The position numbers were made by a program, and so were the translations under genes. Positions 11,301-23,161 of a DNA stretch of 64,000 nt are shown in pieces (the stretch's first letter is position 1; every line of letters begins with the position of its first letter). Source of the DNA: Atkinsonella hypoxylon (lineage: Eukaryota > Ascomycota > Sordariomycetes > Hypocreales > Clavicipitaceae); NCBI GenBank assembly GCA_000729835.1, contig JFHB01000068.1:1-64000 (forward strand). The letters run 5' to 3'. Below the pieces are notes generated by a model, which worked only from the letters and a program-made list of their open reading frames with translations, was not told where the DNA came from and did no database searches.

Positions 11301-12475
11301 CTCAAGGTCACCCTACTGAGACCATCGTATCGCCCGGTGCTCAACGTCTTGTCAATTCGGACAACAACAGACAAGCTGAAGCTCAGAAGAAGGCCGCCGG
11401 GCTCGCGGACAAACTCGCAAACGGAATGCTTGAAGCTGAGCTCGGTGATGACGAACCTCCGACTCTTAAACTAGGCGATGCCTCCGTCGCTGCTCCATTC
11501 ACATCTAAACTCCGGGATGTTATTGCTATTCCCAACATCATTCGTCAAGGTCGTTGTACTCTCGTTGCTACCATCCAGATGTACAAAATTCTCGCATTAA
11601 ACTGCTTGATTAGCGCCTACTCTCTTTCCGTTCTGTATCTCGAAGGCATCAAGTTTGGCGACACCCAGTATACCATCAGTGGTATGCTTATGTCCGTCTG
11701 CTTCCTCAGCATATCCCGCGCCAAGGTGGTCGAAGGCCTTAGCAAGGAACGCCCACAACCCAACATATTCAACACTTACATCATTGGCTCCATTCTCGGA
11801 CAGTTTGCCGTTCACATCGTCACGCTCATCTACATCGCCCGCCTTTGTGAGCGCATTGAACCGTAAGTGCAATCAATGAACCCTTCCTTTCCCAGCATTT
11901 CATCCTCCCAGCAACTCAAGTACTAACACTCGTACAGTCGCTCTGGTCTCGTCGACCTAGAAGCCGAATTTGAGCCTTCGCTACTCAATTCGGCCATCTA
12001 CCTCCTGCAACTCATTCAACAGGTTTCCACCTTCGCCATCAACTACCAGGGCCGACCCTTCCGCGAATCTCTTTCCGAAAACAAGGCCATGTTCTACGGC
12101 ATCGTCGGTGTCTCTGGGCTTGCCTTTGTCTGCGCCCTCGAACTTATCCCCGAAATCAACGAAGGCATGAAACTGGTCAAGTTCACCGAGGAATTCAAAA
12201 TCAAGATGGCAATGTGCATGGCTCTAGACTACGTCGTCTGCTACGTCATCGAAAAGGGTCTCAAGGCCGGATTCAGCGACTACCAGGCTCGTGATATTGC
12301 AGACCGTCGACCCGACCAGCTTGAGAGGGAAAATGCTCGTAAGAAGATCGAAGCAGAGAAGAAGGCCGCTCAGGAGGAGCAAAAGAGACTTGAGAAGGTT
12401 GCCGAGTTTGAGCGCCAAGTAGCTGAGAGGCGAAGGAAGTTGGAGGAATGGCGAGCTGGTCGTCGTGCGCAGTAG
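8366..12475 (+). CDS. spf1: P5A-type cation ATPase, ER transmembrane-helix dislocase Spf1
   Basis: Exons 8366-8722, 8813-11862 and 11938-12475 give 1314 residues. Intron 1 (90 bp) has no stop but has donor GTAGGT and acceptor GTCAG; intron 2 has GTAAGT and GTACAG. The P5A signature PPELPME (about 455-461) marks the Spf1/ATP13A1 subfamily. The phosphorylated aspartate is in DKTGTLT at about Asp498, and GDNPLT and GDGTNDVGAL complete the P-type core. Membrane segments lie at the N-terminus and after about residue 1040. The C-terminal 50 residues are charged and probably coiled coil (KKIEAEKKAAQEEQ). In yeast Spf1 sits in the ER and removes mis-inserted tail-anchored and signal-anchor helices; loss disturbs ER homeostasis. 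Length is slightly above yeast Spf1. Confidence 0.96.
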
Positions 12476-13073
12476 AATAGATGGGGCGGAAGAAGGCGCT
12501 ACTTGCTCATCGAGTATAATCACGACGGGAATTCTCGTCTCGGTTCTCTGAGTGATTTTTTTATTTTCTTTCTACAAGATGGGGTATAGATGGTGGAAGT
12601 TAAAAGTAGTGGGATGAGTGACGAGTGCATGCCTTGGGGCATAAAGCATGTAACATAGTCCTTTTTTTTTTTAACGTGACAAAGAATAGAATTGTGATGT
12701 GAAAAGCATTTGTTTTCTGTCGCGGGATGTTTACGTATATTTTTTTTCCATAGGACATTATTTATATCCTGCTAAGGATGACATGCGTATATTCTCCGTC
12801 AGACCGTTATTCACTGCGTACATTAGCTGCAACTGATACTATGTTACAGAGACTCAATTAGGTAGTCTATGGCCTTTGGGAAACATGCAAACCGCTGCGT
12901 CGCCTCTCTCAATTGCCTTTTGCGTCACAAGCCAAGGCTAGCAGTCCCTGCACAAAAGTCCCTACTCCGTCCGCCTTTTCACGTTTTATACACCATGCAT
13001 CTTCTCTACCTACACGGATTTCCTTTGGGCATTAGGTATAAGAAAATCATGTGGCTTGGAACGGCTCGCATCT
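12476..13073. other. Convergent 3' regions
   Basis: Shared downstream region of Spf1 (+) and malate dehydrogenase (-). AT-rich with poly-T tracts near 12661 and 12742, as expected for 3' UTRs and terminators. No gene seen. Confidence 0.6.
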
Positions 13074-14323
13074 TTAGTTGCCGGGGTTCTTAGCAACAAA
13101 CTGGACACCTTTCTCAATGTTCTTCTCCAGGTCGGTGAGGCAGGCCTCGATGAGCTTCTCCTCGTTCGCATCGATCTTGCCGACAGGATGGATCTTCTCC
13201 ACACCGTTGGGGCCGAGCTCGACCTTGCTGGAGAAAAAGTCGATGCCCTGGTCCTTGTACAGAGGCGAGTCAACGAAGGTGGGCTCGATAATGCCCTTCT
13301 CGCCAGCCGCAGCGCGCAGGAGGGAGTCAGCCATGCGGGCGCCGGCCATGGCCATGGAGAGAGTGGCGGAACCGGCACCATCCTTGGCCTGAACGACCTC
13401 GTCACCGCCGAACTGGACGCGCTTGACCAGCTCAGCGTTCGAGCTCAGGTCAGGGTGGTTGCTCTGGCTGAAGAGAGGGACGATGGTGACACCGGAGTGA
13501 CCACCTACGACGGTAATGTTCTCGTCCTTGGGGTCAGTCTTCTTGATTTCGGAAACAAAGCGGCTGGCGCGGACAACATCCAGGGTGGTAACGCCGAAGA
13601 GTGTCTTGGGATTGTAGACGCCACGGGCCTTGAAAACCTCGGCACAGATGGGGACGGTCGAGTTGACGGGGTTGGAGATGATGAGGAGCTTGGCCTTGGG
13701 GGCAGACTCGGCAACGGCCTTGGCGAGATCACGCACAATGGAAGCGTTGGTGTTGAATAGATCGTCGCGGGTCATGCCGGGCTTTCGGGGAACACCGGCA
13801 GGGATGAGGACGATGTCGGCGCCCTTGACGCAAGCAGCAAGGCCAGTGGCACTGGGCTCATATCCCGTGACCGAGGACTTGGTGTTGATGTGCGACAAGT
13901 CAGCAGCGACACCTGTCGTCGACGGAAAAAAAAAAAATCTCGTTAGTCTCGTTCTTTCGAGATGGTGACACAAAGGAGAAGGCAGGTGACGTGAGATTGT
14001 CAAGCGGTTGGCGCCGTATGTGGCGCGGGGAGGAGAAGCACCCAATTAGTCGAGGGAAAAAAAGGCCAAACATACCAGGTCCGCCACGGATATCGTACAG
14101 CGCAAGCTCGGTGACCTTGGGGTTGAGCTTCATGAGCAGAGAGAGAGGCTGGCCAATGCCGCCAGCGGCACCGAGGACGGCAACCTTGGAAAGCTATGAC
14201 GGAAGGCCATGTTAGCGAAGTCCGACGCAGATGGCGGGATTGATGTGGTGTCGTTGAGAATTGGCGACTCACGCTGCGAGCAGAGGCGGAGAAAGCCCTG
14301 CGCTGGATTCTGGAGGCCAACAT
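13074..14323 (-). CDS. Malate dehydrogenase, mitochondrial
   Basis: Exons in transcript order are 14323-14273, 14193-14076 and 13912-13074, giving 335 residues. Introns are 79 and 163 bp with GTGAGT and GTATGT donors. It oxidises malate to oxaloacetate with NAD in the TCA cycle. The first exon encodes only MLASRIQRRAFSASARS, rich in Arg and Ser without acids, a clear mitochondrial presequence. KVAVLGAAGGIGQPLS is the NAD-binding loop. PRKPGMTRDDLF carries the substrate-binding arginines of the mobile loop. NPVNSTVPI follows, and GGHSGVTIVPL contains the catalytic histidine. Length and motif order match mitochondrial rather than cytosolic MDH. Start is the only ATG that supplies the presequence. 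Confidence 0.97.
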
Positions 14324-15008
14324 GATGACTTGTGGGTTGTTTTATGAGGTGGGAGTTGGGATGAGGCGAGGCAATAGATGGGACGAAGGTAGTTTCGGCT
14401 GGGTGACGGGGGAAAAATCCAAGGTCCGCAGGACGGAAAGTGTTTGCCCAATTGGAATGAGGCTGAGAGGTGTGTTGGTCGTCCTTATCGGGTATAGGTC
14501 GGCGTTTCTCGGGTGGGTGGCAGCATGTGTCCGGGTAGTGGATGGTGACGAAAGTAACAGTACGTAAATCGCGAATAATAAAAAAGACTTCAAGCTTAGA
14601 GAAATGATACGGGTCGGCAGAGGCAGAGGTAGCGGCAACAGCCTGAAGAAATGATACAATCTAATAGAACGGGCCAACTCTCACATGTAGTGTACTCTAA
14701 AGGATCAATCGATAGTGACGAGTATAGCGGTACGTAGCTAAATAAGTGCGAATTTATAATGCATCATGCAAATGTCAAGTTGTGAGCACGCTACGGAGTA
14801 TGAGGGGTTACATTCTAGCGTGCACTATTAGTTAGTGGCGCGCGCTCCTATTATAATCCGTGCCCTTAACTAACTATCACGCTAACCTATTGCGCCGGGC
14901 AACGAAGAAGTTGCCCCACCATTGTAACGACTCAAGAGTAATAATAAGTGATGCCACTGTTTTTGGAATTTGACATAGTTCTAGCCCATCCAGGGCTTCG
15001 GTATCATC
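14324..15008. other. Divergent promoter region with a repeat copy
   Basis: Upstream DNA shared by malate dehydrogenase (-) and the TRIP4-like gene (+). The centre (14681-14848) is one copy of a dispersed degenerate repeat described separately. No gene seen. Confidence 0.55.
14681..14848. repeat. Degenerate dispersed repeat, copy A
   Basis: Shares four collinear blocks with 28805-28980: tcacatgtagtgtact, atcaatcgatag, ttgtgagc and ctagcgtgc followed by gcgcgctcc. Differences inside the blocks are mostly transitions (C/T, A/G). The outer blocks are imperfect inverse partners (agtgtact against agcgtgcact), which suggests a short TIR element or MITE. Identity between blocks is low, so the family is ancient or mutated. 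Confidence 0.45.
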
Positions 15009-16601
15009 ATGTCGCTTGCCCAGCTTTCTCAGCTTCTCCCACTTCCAGAGGAGGACCTGCAGCAAGTCCTGCAGTATGCGTCGACCCTGTCAAAGTTCGA
15101 GGCTGCTGAACATTTCCACAATTTGCTTGGCGACTCTCCTCTAGCGGTGGATTTCGCAGCGTCCTTCAATTCACGTCGAAAGGCGCCTTCTGGCCCACAG
15201 CCGTCATCATCATCAGCCGCAGATATCTCAGCGTCAAATTCAGACGTCACCGAACCGGTGCCGAAACCGAAGCGGGCTCCCAAAAAGAAGAAACCAAACA
15301 TCCATGTACCGCAAGCTAGAACGCTGGAAGAGTATGCTGGGCCCATCAGCAAAGCTTATAACAAGAAGGACCAAGATTTTGAATACATAGCGCAACGCTC
15401 CAGCGCACTGAGCAGCAACCATGCTTCTAGATCCGCGACGCCACCGATTCAACCAAAGCAGCACGCATCCTCCGCCGGCTTCTTAACATCGGACCTGCTG
15501 TCAAAGACGAAAGCCAAATCAAACCCAGGCTCGAGGACGTCGACACCAAAACCAACTGCAAGCAGTAGTACCAAGATATCGATAGCGGGTGGCACGCCCA
15601 TGGCAGGCCAGTCTACAGCTCTTGCGGATTTGGACGCTGCTATCCGAGCGCTGGAAATCACAACGAATCCCACGCTGGAGGATGTGAAGACAAGGAAATG
15701 CAACTGCGTTGCAACAAGGCATCCTCTACAGGGAGCTGCACCAAATTGTCTATCATGTGGCAAAGTCATTTGTATGAAGGAGGGGCTGGGGCCTTGCACG
15801 TTCTGCGGATCACCTCTTCTAACTTCCAATGAGGTACAGGCTATGGTTCGAGAACTGAAGGATGAGCGTGGCCGTGAGAAGATGGCAGTCAACGCAGCTA
15901 CACATCGCAGAGCTGAGGTCTCCAAGAAGCCTGCACCATTTACACAACCTCACAGCGAAGTGGAAGGGTCTAGCAGCGGCTCACTATCTGAGGCGGCAGT
16001 AAAGGCTCGGGAACACCGTGACAAGCTGCTCAATTTCCAAGCCCAGAACGCAAAGCGAACGACGGTACGAGACGAAGCTGCGGATTTTGATATCAGCGAT
16101 GCCATGACCGGCTCAGGAAGCATGTGGGCGAGTCCGGAAAAGCGGGCCAAGGAGCTGAAGCGCCAGCAAAAGCTCATGCGAGAGATGGAGTGGAATGCGC
16201 AACCAGGCTACGAGAAGCGACGACAAGTTGTCAGTATTGATCTTGTGGGAGGCAAAGTAGTGAGAAAGATGGCCGCATTGGAGAGACCGGCCACGCCCGA
16301 GGAGGACAACGATGGTGACGCAGACCGAGGTGTACTGGGGGAAACGTCAGGTAATATAGGTGAGCCTCACCACAAGGGAGGAGGAGCTTTCAGCAGTAAC
16401 CCATTATTGGGCTCCCTCATGCGACCAGTGTTCAAAGCCAAGGGTAAGGACAAGAGCGAGAACGGCATTCAGAGTCGTGAAGAACGCAGAAAGGGGTGGA
16501 GACGTGTGCAAGATGATTTAGATGACAATGAGGATGTAATTCTAGATGGAGGTGTCCATGGCCATATGGAGCACGCGAACGAGGCAGCATGTGGTTGGTA
16601 G
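15009..16601 (+). CDS. TRIP4/ASC-1-type C2HC5 zinc-finger protein (Rqt4-like)
   Basis: A single-exon gene of 530 residues. The diagnostic part is the C2HC5 zinc finger at about 231-272: CNCVATRHPL, CLSCGKVIC, GPCTFCGSPL. This is the finger of human TRIP4 (ASC-1) and yeast Rqt4. In those organisms the protein is a subunit of the ASCC/RQT complex, which splits collided ribosomes in ribosome-associated quality control. Around the finger the protein is low-complexity, Ser/Lys/Pro rich. A second conserved-looking stretch (about 380-425, containing RQQKLMREMEWNAQPGYE and VVSIDLVGGKVV) is typical of fungal members. The N-terminal 45 residues could form a small helical domain. Role in this fungus is inferred from family. 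Confidence 0.88.
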   Translation: MSLAQLSQLLPLPEEDLQQVLQYASTLSKFEAAEHFHNLLGDSPLAVDFAASFNSRRKAPSGPQPSSSSAADISASNSDVTEPVPKPKRAPKKKKPNIHVPQARTLEEYAGPISKAYNKKDQDFEYIAQRSSALSSNHASRSATPPIQPKQHASSAGFLTSDLLSKTKAKSNPGSRTSTPKPTASSSTKISIAGGTPMAGQSTALADLDAAIRALEITTNPTLEDVKTRKCNCVATRHPLQGAAPNCLSCGKVICMKEGLGPCTFCGSPLLTSNEVQAMVRELKDERGREKMAVNAATHRRAEVSKKPAPFTQPHSEVEGSSSGSLSEAAVKAREHRDKLLNFQAQNAKRTTVRDEAADFDISDAMTGSGSMWASPEKRAKELKRQQKLMREMEWNAQPGYEKRRQVVSIDLVGGKVVRKMAALERPATPEEDNDGDADRGVLGETSGNIGEPHHKGGGAFSSNPLLGSLMRPVFKAKGKDKSENGIQSREERRKGWRRVQDDLDDNEDVILDGGVHGHMEHANEAACGW

Positions 16602-18206
16602 ACTCTAATGAGAAAACGACGCCTTTTATTATTTTATTATTTATTTTATTATTATTTTTGAAGAAAAGAATGGGTGGGACGGTAGTTACATGAGAGTCAT
16701 GACCAGAACTGGCACGCAGCCGATGAATTAAATTAATCAGGACACGGCGTCTCATTCTGGACACCCATGGTATGCGTCACGTGATGACGCGTTCTGTTGG
16801 TGAGCCGCGCCAAACCCCCTAAACCCTGAGAAGTGCGAGAGAGACAGGTATGAGACCCAGGCGCATGTGGAAGACATGACGATGTGGTCTCTCGACAATT
16901 TGAAGACACGTTATGAGACATTCGTCGCTTACGGTGGTTGCCACGGCCCAGGCTGGTGATTTTCTCGTGGTTCCTGGTTCGTGTTTTGTTCAGTGGAGTG
17001 GCAAAATGCTTGCGTGCTACTCGGTGGGGCGAGGGAAGGCACCAAGGCACCTCTTGCATTAGACGCATTAGACTGGAAGCACACAATGAGGGCTCTCGTT
17101 CCAGACGTGCGGGGTGTGCAGACTGAGCGATAGCTGGAATGGGCTGGAAGTTTTGTTGCGTCTGGTCTGGTGGATTGATTGATTGATGCTGGCTGCCCTG
17201 ACTTTAGCGGCAGCCCCAGAGATAGCCACGAGATGGGCTTTTGATAGACTTTTCTGACTGCTGCATTTGCAGGCAGATAAGCAGCCGTCGCCAGAGCTTT
17301 TTTCTCCGACTAGTTACACTCCTGCCACGGGGCGTGGGTATGCCAAAGCGGACAAAGGAACATTGAATGCCATTGAACGCAAGTCACGGGGTCAATTCAA
17401 AGACCCCTTCCCCCCCAAGCCAGCCTGCGAATTGACTTTGACGCCTGAGCCGCGCATGTTCAGTGGCTGCTCTCCCGCAGCGGCCCACAGATACCCCCAG
17501 CGCCACACACGCTGCGAGCCCCCCCCCCCCCCACAAACCGTCGCGACAGGACCGCGTAACCATGCAGAAAGGCCCGTCGCCAAAGCGTCAGTCAGCAGGG
17601 CCGGCTCTACTGCAGTCTTTGCATGGCCTGCGGCCACGGCCACGACGCTGACCGGCAGGCTCCCACTTCGATTCGATCATCGTCTTCATCCTGGAGTCCC
17701 CAAACGACAACAACTCGCCAGGCCGGACGGTACCGACAATTGCACTACACCATCGCCCGGCCACTTTTTGTCCCGTCCTTTCGATATAATATACCTTTTT
17801 TTGTTTTTTGTTCAAAACCGCCGGCCGATTTACCGTGGGTTCCGCGCGAGAACCTGCACCACCCGGAGAACCTACGCGGACAACCCGTCGAATTGGGCAC
17901 GGCTTCAATGGTGACGGCGCGGTTGACTTGCCGAGCTTTCTGGTCATAATTATCATCGCCGAGAGTGGGCGCCTATTTCCGCCGCACGCGGCTGCACACT
18001 AGTTACCATTCTTTTTTTGTTCTTTTTCGAGGAACTACCGGGTGCGAGGCTACGACGTGAGACATTAGGGGACATTGCTGTATCACCAGAACGACATCCC
18101 CGCAAAGGACATATACAACGAACTATTTTCGACATTTTACACAACCTGTTGATTATTTATACATTTATTTATTTATTTCCCAGGAAATCGTGGGCCTTGC
18201 AACGCT
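16602..18206. other. Intergenic region and long leader of the Whi5-like gene
   Basis: 1.6 kb. It contains a CACGTG palindrome at 16778-16783, GATT repeats near 17174 and C-rich tracts near 17521. A poly-T/ATTT-rich run ends in cag at 18183, shortly before the next ATG, which could be the acceptor of a leader intron. A 215-codon open frame at 17267-17914 is of odd composition and was not accepted as a gene. Confidence 0.5.
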
Positions 18207-19779
18207 ATGGGCATGGATAGTCCGCCACTTCCGCGGGCCGAGTCCCATGACCAACCATACGGCATAGGCCAGGATAGCAGCACTGGCGCCGGCTCTGGTT
18301 CTTCCCAGAGTCAATCGCAGTCTCTGTCTAACTCGCAGTCATCCCATGCTGCATCTGCCACGGACCAGGCCGTCACTCCGCCGGCCCGCGATACCAACGG
18401 AGGCCCCAGTCGGGCTGATGCGTCGGCCATGTTGAAGCAGAGATATCCAACCGCGAGGTTGGTCCAGGCCACTTCGGGCGCCGCCTCCCACGACAGTCAG
18501 CTGCATCATTTATCTGCGGTTGCTGCTGCGCAGGATCGGCTCGATTTAGAACCTGGTGGTGCTTCGAGGAAGAGAATGGCGGATGGGGCGGTTAAGCATC
18601 GTCGTGGTGGGAGCATGAGTCCGGTAAAAGGACATGCCCGGACGACGAGCGCCGTCAGCGTTGCTTCGACCACAGGAAGCACTATCGGTGAGGTATGTTG
18701 AATGTTTGACCGCAACGAGCCTTGCTTCGAGCCCCCCCCCCCCTTTTTCCGCTCGTCCGAGCAATGACCACATACTTACAATGACGCAGCTTTCTGCAGA
18801 GTTGAAGACAAGACTGTCGTACGCCATGGTCAAAGTGAACCACGGCTGGCAGGGCCGATCTCTGGATGAAGTAGAGAGTCTAGCATCGCAAGCTGCCTCC
18901 CCCACGTCCAGCACCTCCACGGCTCATCGTAGAAACGGGTCATCAGCCAGTCCGCGACTACCAATGAGTGGTGCTCCATCATCCCAGATGTTCTTTGCGA
19001 ACGAACCAGCCCTGCTGCGGCGGAATTCAGAATCCCCCCCGTCGGCCCCCTCCCACAAAGCCACGCTCGCGCCTCCGGCCACGATCCAGCCGTCGACGCC
19101 CATGTCGGCGCCAAGGTCCAATCCACGACGAAACTCGAACCCTCGTTATACGCCAACCATGCTCTCGCACTCCCACTCAGCTACCTCGTCTGCGCGCTCC
19201 ACCCCCGTCTACAACGGCTACCCGCGCACACAGAGCACCGCGGACCCCATGATCTACTCGCCGCACAAGAACGTGCGGGAACAAGACGCCATTGAGACAT
19301 TGGTCTTCATGAGCAGCCCCGGCAACTCAGCCAACCTGAGGCACTCATTCTCGCCATCCGGCTCGCCAGGGCCGTACTCGAATGGTCCGTCTGCAAGATC
19401 CACGGGTGACAGACACGCGGCTTCGTCCCGACGCGGCCTGCCGTCAAATCGACCTTCTTTCCCAGCTAAGAAGGCTGAGCTCGACAAGCCAAGCGGCTTC
19501 CTGCCGCCGCACTCTCCGATGGACCTCGACTCCCCCCAACGATATCATACGCCGAACCGAGCATCTGGGAAACGGCACACGCCTGGGCGCCATCGGAGCG
19601 CGCTCTCGTTACCGAGCGGTCTCGGTCTCGGCAGCGGCACGAACAGAAAGCCCCTGCGTGATGAGGACATTGAGCGCATGTTGGACCGGGCGGGTGCCGA
19701 GCTGCGGGACAGCTCTGATGACGAGGAAATTCAACTGCCATCAGTACGAAATCAGCTGGCACGAGTGATGGGCGCCTGA
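18207..19779 (+). CDS. Whi5/Nrm1-family G1/S transcriptional repressor
   Basis: Exons 18207-18692 and 18790-19779 (97-bp intron, donor GTATGT, acceptor ACGCAG) encode 491 residues. Most of the protein is disordered and Ser/Pro rich with many SP/TP sites, as expected for a CDK-phosphorylated regulator. Two ordered motifs identify it. LKTRLSYAMVKVNHGWQ (about 167-183) is the Whi5-like helix. DAIETLVFMSSPG (about 328-340) is the GTB motif that Whi5 and Nrm1 use to bind the SBF/MBF transcription factors. The C-terminus is an acidic helix (LRDEDIERMLDRAGAEL). In yeast such proteins hold G1/S genes silent until cyclin-CDK phosphorylation. Whether this one acts as Whi5 or Nrm1 cannot be told from sequence. 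A second in-frame ATG lies six bases downstream. Confidence 0.85.
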
Positions 19780-20469
19780 TGCCTCGCTTTATATTACCAG
19801 ATTCAATTTGTCCGGTCTGGGTATCATTCCGCAAGCGACACGTGTCTTTACTTGCATAAACTACGGCATGCATGCATCGGCCAGGATTCTTGTTCTTGGG
19901 GTTTTTTGGTTTTTTTTTTTTTTTTTTTTCCTTATATTGCGGTATAATCATCACGTCTATCTCGTTGGCTCGAAGCCCTATCCGCAATTCCATCATTGTG
20001 GCTATCAGGGAAATCGAGCAGCAGTGGAGCGTGGGTTCCAACCATGTGACAAGCGTTGATGCAATGGTTCGTGGGGCATTTTATCTGGGGCAGCATTTGT
20101 TGGAGGAGTTTGAGATTAGATCATAAAGGGTCTGTGCTGTAAGCGGAGCATTATACCATTTCTGTCAAGTTTGGTACAGGCCTGTATTAAGCACTGGATA
20201 TCAAAGATGGCGGTGAAAGCAAAGCTCCCGAAAAATTCAATGAGATCAGAGGCACATTTGCCTATACGCGTCTATTGTAGCATGGCACAAGAATAGATTG
20301 TAAATCCGGCCGCACAATGCTCTTATCACGTCTCGCCAGCTATAATCCTATGCTATCATTAAGCGTACCTTTCCCACCATAATCGACGAATGAGAGATAA
20401 GGGGGGCAGGGCACCTTTTCTGATGCCACAGTATCTCGGCAATCTAAACCCACACCACCAACACCATTT
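19780..20469. other. Convergent intergenic region
   Basis: 3' regions of the Whi5-like gene (+) and the unknown minus-strand gene. Holds a run of about 20 T near 19911-19930. No gene seen. Confidence 0.55.
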
Positions 20470-21303
20470 TTATGAGAAGGGCCTGAAATACTCTGAAACC
20501 CGTCTTCTCAACGACTTGGGCTGTCTCTTGGGGCCAGACACGGTCGGCAATGGCGGCACGGTATCCTTGGCGACGGAGCAGCCTCCACGATTGTGGGTAT
20601 CACCACCGCTGGCAGTGCTTCTTGAACCGGTGGAAAAGTAGGCGCTGTCTCGATGGAGACCTGGTGCGGACGCAGGAACGCAAGGCGAGGGTCCTCCGCT
20701 GATGGCTGCCCTGACATTGCACAGCTGCTCGCCCGGTGAGTCGCGTATTTGGAGGGCCATTCTGGCAAGCAAGGCGCGCTCGTTGGCCTCCCTGGCCTCA
20801 ATGGCTTTTGCTTCTGCCAAGAAGGCAGCATAGTCTGATGAAGGCAAGGCCTGACCCTCGAGGGCACCAGCGGTGGTTGTCGGACGAGGTGGTTTGTCTT
20901 CGGCGACGAAGAAGGTGTGGTTAGGGCCCAAGTCGTAGCTCGCGTGGTTGGACCGGCGGCGGGTCAGCGGGTGCTTCCTATTCCCACGACGTGTGCTGCT
21001 GCTCCTCGACATGGGCTGGCTGGACTCCAGCTCGTGCTTCCCCTCTGCCTCCGCAGGCGATGGCGGCGAGACTGTGCGGGCAAAGCTGGCGGCAGCATGA
21101 GTGGGCACGTAGACCGTCCGCGGACAAGCCATCTCGGCGACCGGTGCGGCGACAGGTTTGCCTAGAAATCGTTGCGTAAACGACGGCTTATGGCGAAGCT
21201 GAGGTTGAGGTTGAGAATGATATTGAGACTGCAGCTGAGACGGCGTATCGCATGGTAACGGCGATGCTTTCGCTTGCTTCCTGAGGCTCCATGATCGATG
21301 CAT
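20470..21303 (-). CDS. Hypothetical protein, basic and serine/proline-rich
   Basis: An uninterrupted frame of 277 residues from an ATG at 21303 to TAA at 20470. I do not recognise the family. The N-terminus is basic with Gln repeats (QLQSQYHSQPQPQLRHKP) and is followed by PSFTQRFLG. The middle has a strongly basic segment (STRRGNRKHPLTRRRSNH). An Ala/Glu-rich predicted helix (AFLAEAKAIEAREANERALL) follows, and the end is SLRRRVSEYFRPF. No signal peptide or membrane segment is visible. Basic patches at both ends and a central helix suggest a small regulatory or scaffold protein, but this is speculation. Coding balance and length make it a real gene rather than a shadow. A long AC microsatellite lies about 490 bases upstream of its start. 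Confidence 0.65.
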   Translation of the reverse strand: MHRSWSLRKQAKASPLPCDTPSQLQSQYHSQPQPQLRHKPSFTQRFLGKPVAAPVAEMACPRTVYVPTHAAASFARTVSPPSPAEAEGKHELESSQPMSRSSSTRRGNRKHPLTRRRSNHASYDLGPNHTFFVAEDKPPRPTTTAGALEGQALPSSDYAAFLAEAKAIEAREANERALLARMALQIRDSPGEQLCNVRAAISGGPSPCVPASAPGLHRDSAYFSTGSRSTASGGDTHNRGGCSVAKDTVPPLPTVSGPKRQPKSLRRRVSEYFRPFS

Positions 21304-21790
21304 TGTGGCTACAGATGACCAAAAGTTGGAAATAGTGGAGAAGAAAAGGAAGAATCACAAACCCGAAGGCGCTTATCGGCGAATCAAAAATAAAAATGGG
21401 GAGGAAACGGTACTGTGAGGGAAGAGTTTGTCTGGTGTCTGGGAAGAGGAGAGGAAAGGAGAAGTTCTTGAGGCGAGAGGGGAAAGGGATCGATGATCCC
21501 AAGAGGCGGTGGCAGAAACAGGGACAAGAAGACAAGAGGACTTGAAGCAATGCAGGTGCAGGCAAGCAAACAAACAATGAAGAGCCGTTTTGTGACAGGC
21601 CCCAAGCCGCTGCGGCGGGGAAGGGGATACACAAAACCTCGGTACGGATCGTGCGTGGCACACGAGATTGCTTGCGTGCCTTTCGATGAAGAGCTCTGGT
21701 CCAAAAGTCACTGGTGAGTGTAAGTGAGGGGGGGACTCTTGTCTGATCAGGTCTGACCATGTCAACCATGGAAGGAGCAGCCCGGTCGGT

Positions 21791-21806
21791 ATACACACAC
21801 ACACAC

Positions 21807-21897
<91 letters not shown>
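21791..21897. repeat. (AC)n followed by (AT)n microsatellite
   Basis: About 43 AC units (21791-21877, one C/A interruption by G at 21811) running straight into about ten AT units to 21897. Long open frames on both strands here are artefacts of the repeat. Confidence 0.97.
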
Positions 21898-22686
21898 CAT
21901 ATATCCTATGGACCTACCCTAGGTACCTGGTAGGTAGGGAGGAGCCTAGTGTGCCCGATTACGGAGTTAGTCCACGACTCTGGGCTACCGTCTGGAAAAG
22001 CAGACGGACCGGGGTAGGAAGGGATTATTTAATGTAGGGCATGGCAGGGGCGGGATATCTTGTTCACTATTGCATCTCTGCGCTTATCTCCATAGGCTTA
22101 TTTTTGTTTGTTTTTTTTTGTTTTTTTCTCTAACATCTTGGCACCTAGCAAAAGGCCCATTCTCCAATAGAGATTGACTATGCATTCTACACCGTTGTAC
22201 GGAACACTCCGGGGGCATCAATTCCCCACCGGAGAAAACAAGTGCACCACGACTCCGTAGATCTAGCCAAATCAGGCATGGTGCTCCCCACCCAAAAGTA
22301 CTCTAGAGGTTTCTTTTTATGCTATATAGCTATTTTTGCCTGTACAACAGCTACAACAGTAAGGTTATTAATTAATCGCAGCTTGACGTATAGTGCAGCT
22401 GCATGAACAAGCACAGTAAAATTTTGCATTAATTTCTCTGTTATTGCTACAACATCTACATTATCGCTAGAGGTCTTATTTTTACCTTGATTTACTTATT
22501 ATAATGTTCTCTCTTTATACACGTAAATATTTTTTTTTTAACAAAGCCCTTGATGCTCTACAGCAGCACTAAGCTAATAAGGGCTCTATGATGGCTTTAA
22601 ACAGCACTAATTAAAGCCACTAAACTAGCGAGGCTACATCACACTTAGTACAGTGCCACAAGAGCCTTGTACTACCGTATAATTTC

Positions 22687-22854
22687 GCAAAATCCGGGTA
22701 AGACGAGCCCCACTGGGCACTCAGTCCTGCCCCACACTATAGTAGCATATAGCTACCTAGGTACGGAGTACGGAATAGTTTTTTTGCACTTCTATGTGGA
22801 TACAGTGTGGGGCTGAACAGGATTTCCAGTGGGGCCTGTCTTGCCCCATTTTGC
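22687..22854. mobile_element. Palindromic MITE-like element
   Basis: The two ends are long imperfect inverted repeats. gcaaaat, taagac, gccccactgg and gccccacact appear in order at 22687-22738 and in inverse order at 22803-22854 (agtgtggggc, ccagtggggc, gtcttgcccc, attttgc). The arms are about 52 bp, the whole about 168 bp, and there is no coding capacity. No target-site duplication is obvious. It may be a miniature TIR element or a decayed one. Confidence 0.55.
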
Positions 22855-23161
22855 AGCCAAAGTGAAGGGGGGGGACATGACACGGGTATGCGCTAGGCTT
22901 GTGCCGGAATGGAGCGGGGCTCGCGGGAAGGGCTGAGCTGATAGTGCATTGCATTGCAAGAGAACGTTCAATGTTTCCTAGTGTTACAGACTATTTGCTA
23001 GGTTATTAATGTGCGTACAAGAAGAATGTCTTGTTGCCTAGTGCTGCTGTTGATAGATAATATATTAATGAAGTTGATGAATAATTGATGATGGAGCTTA
23101 TCTATTGTAGGGGTTATTGTGGAGCTAGAGCCCACCACGTGACTCCACCTTGCAACCCACT

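Noticed and set aside
17267..17914. 215-codon plus-strand open frame before the Whi5-like gene
   Set aside because: Pro/Arg/Thr-rich, crosses homopolymer runs, no motif; more likely promoter or leader DNA.
21188..21900. Minus-strand frames rich in Cys-Val repeats
   Set aside because: Created by reading the AC microsatellite.
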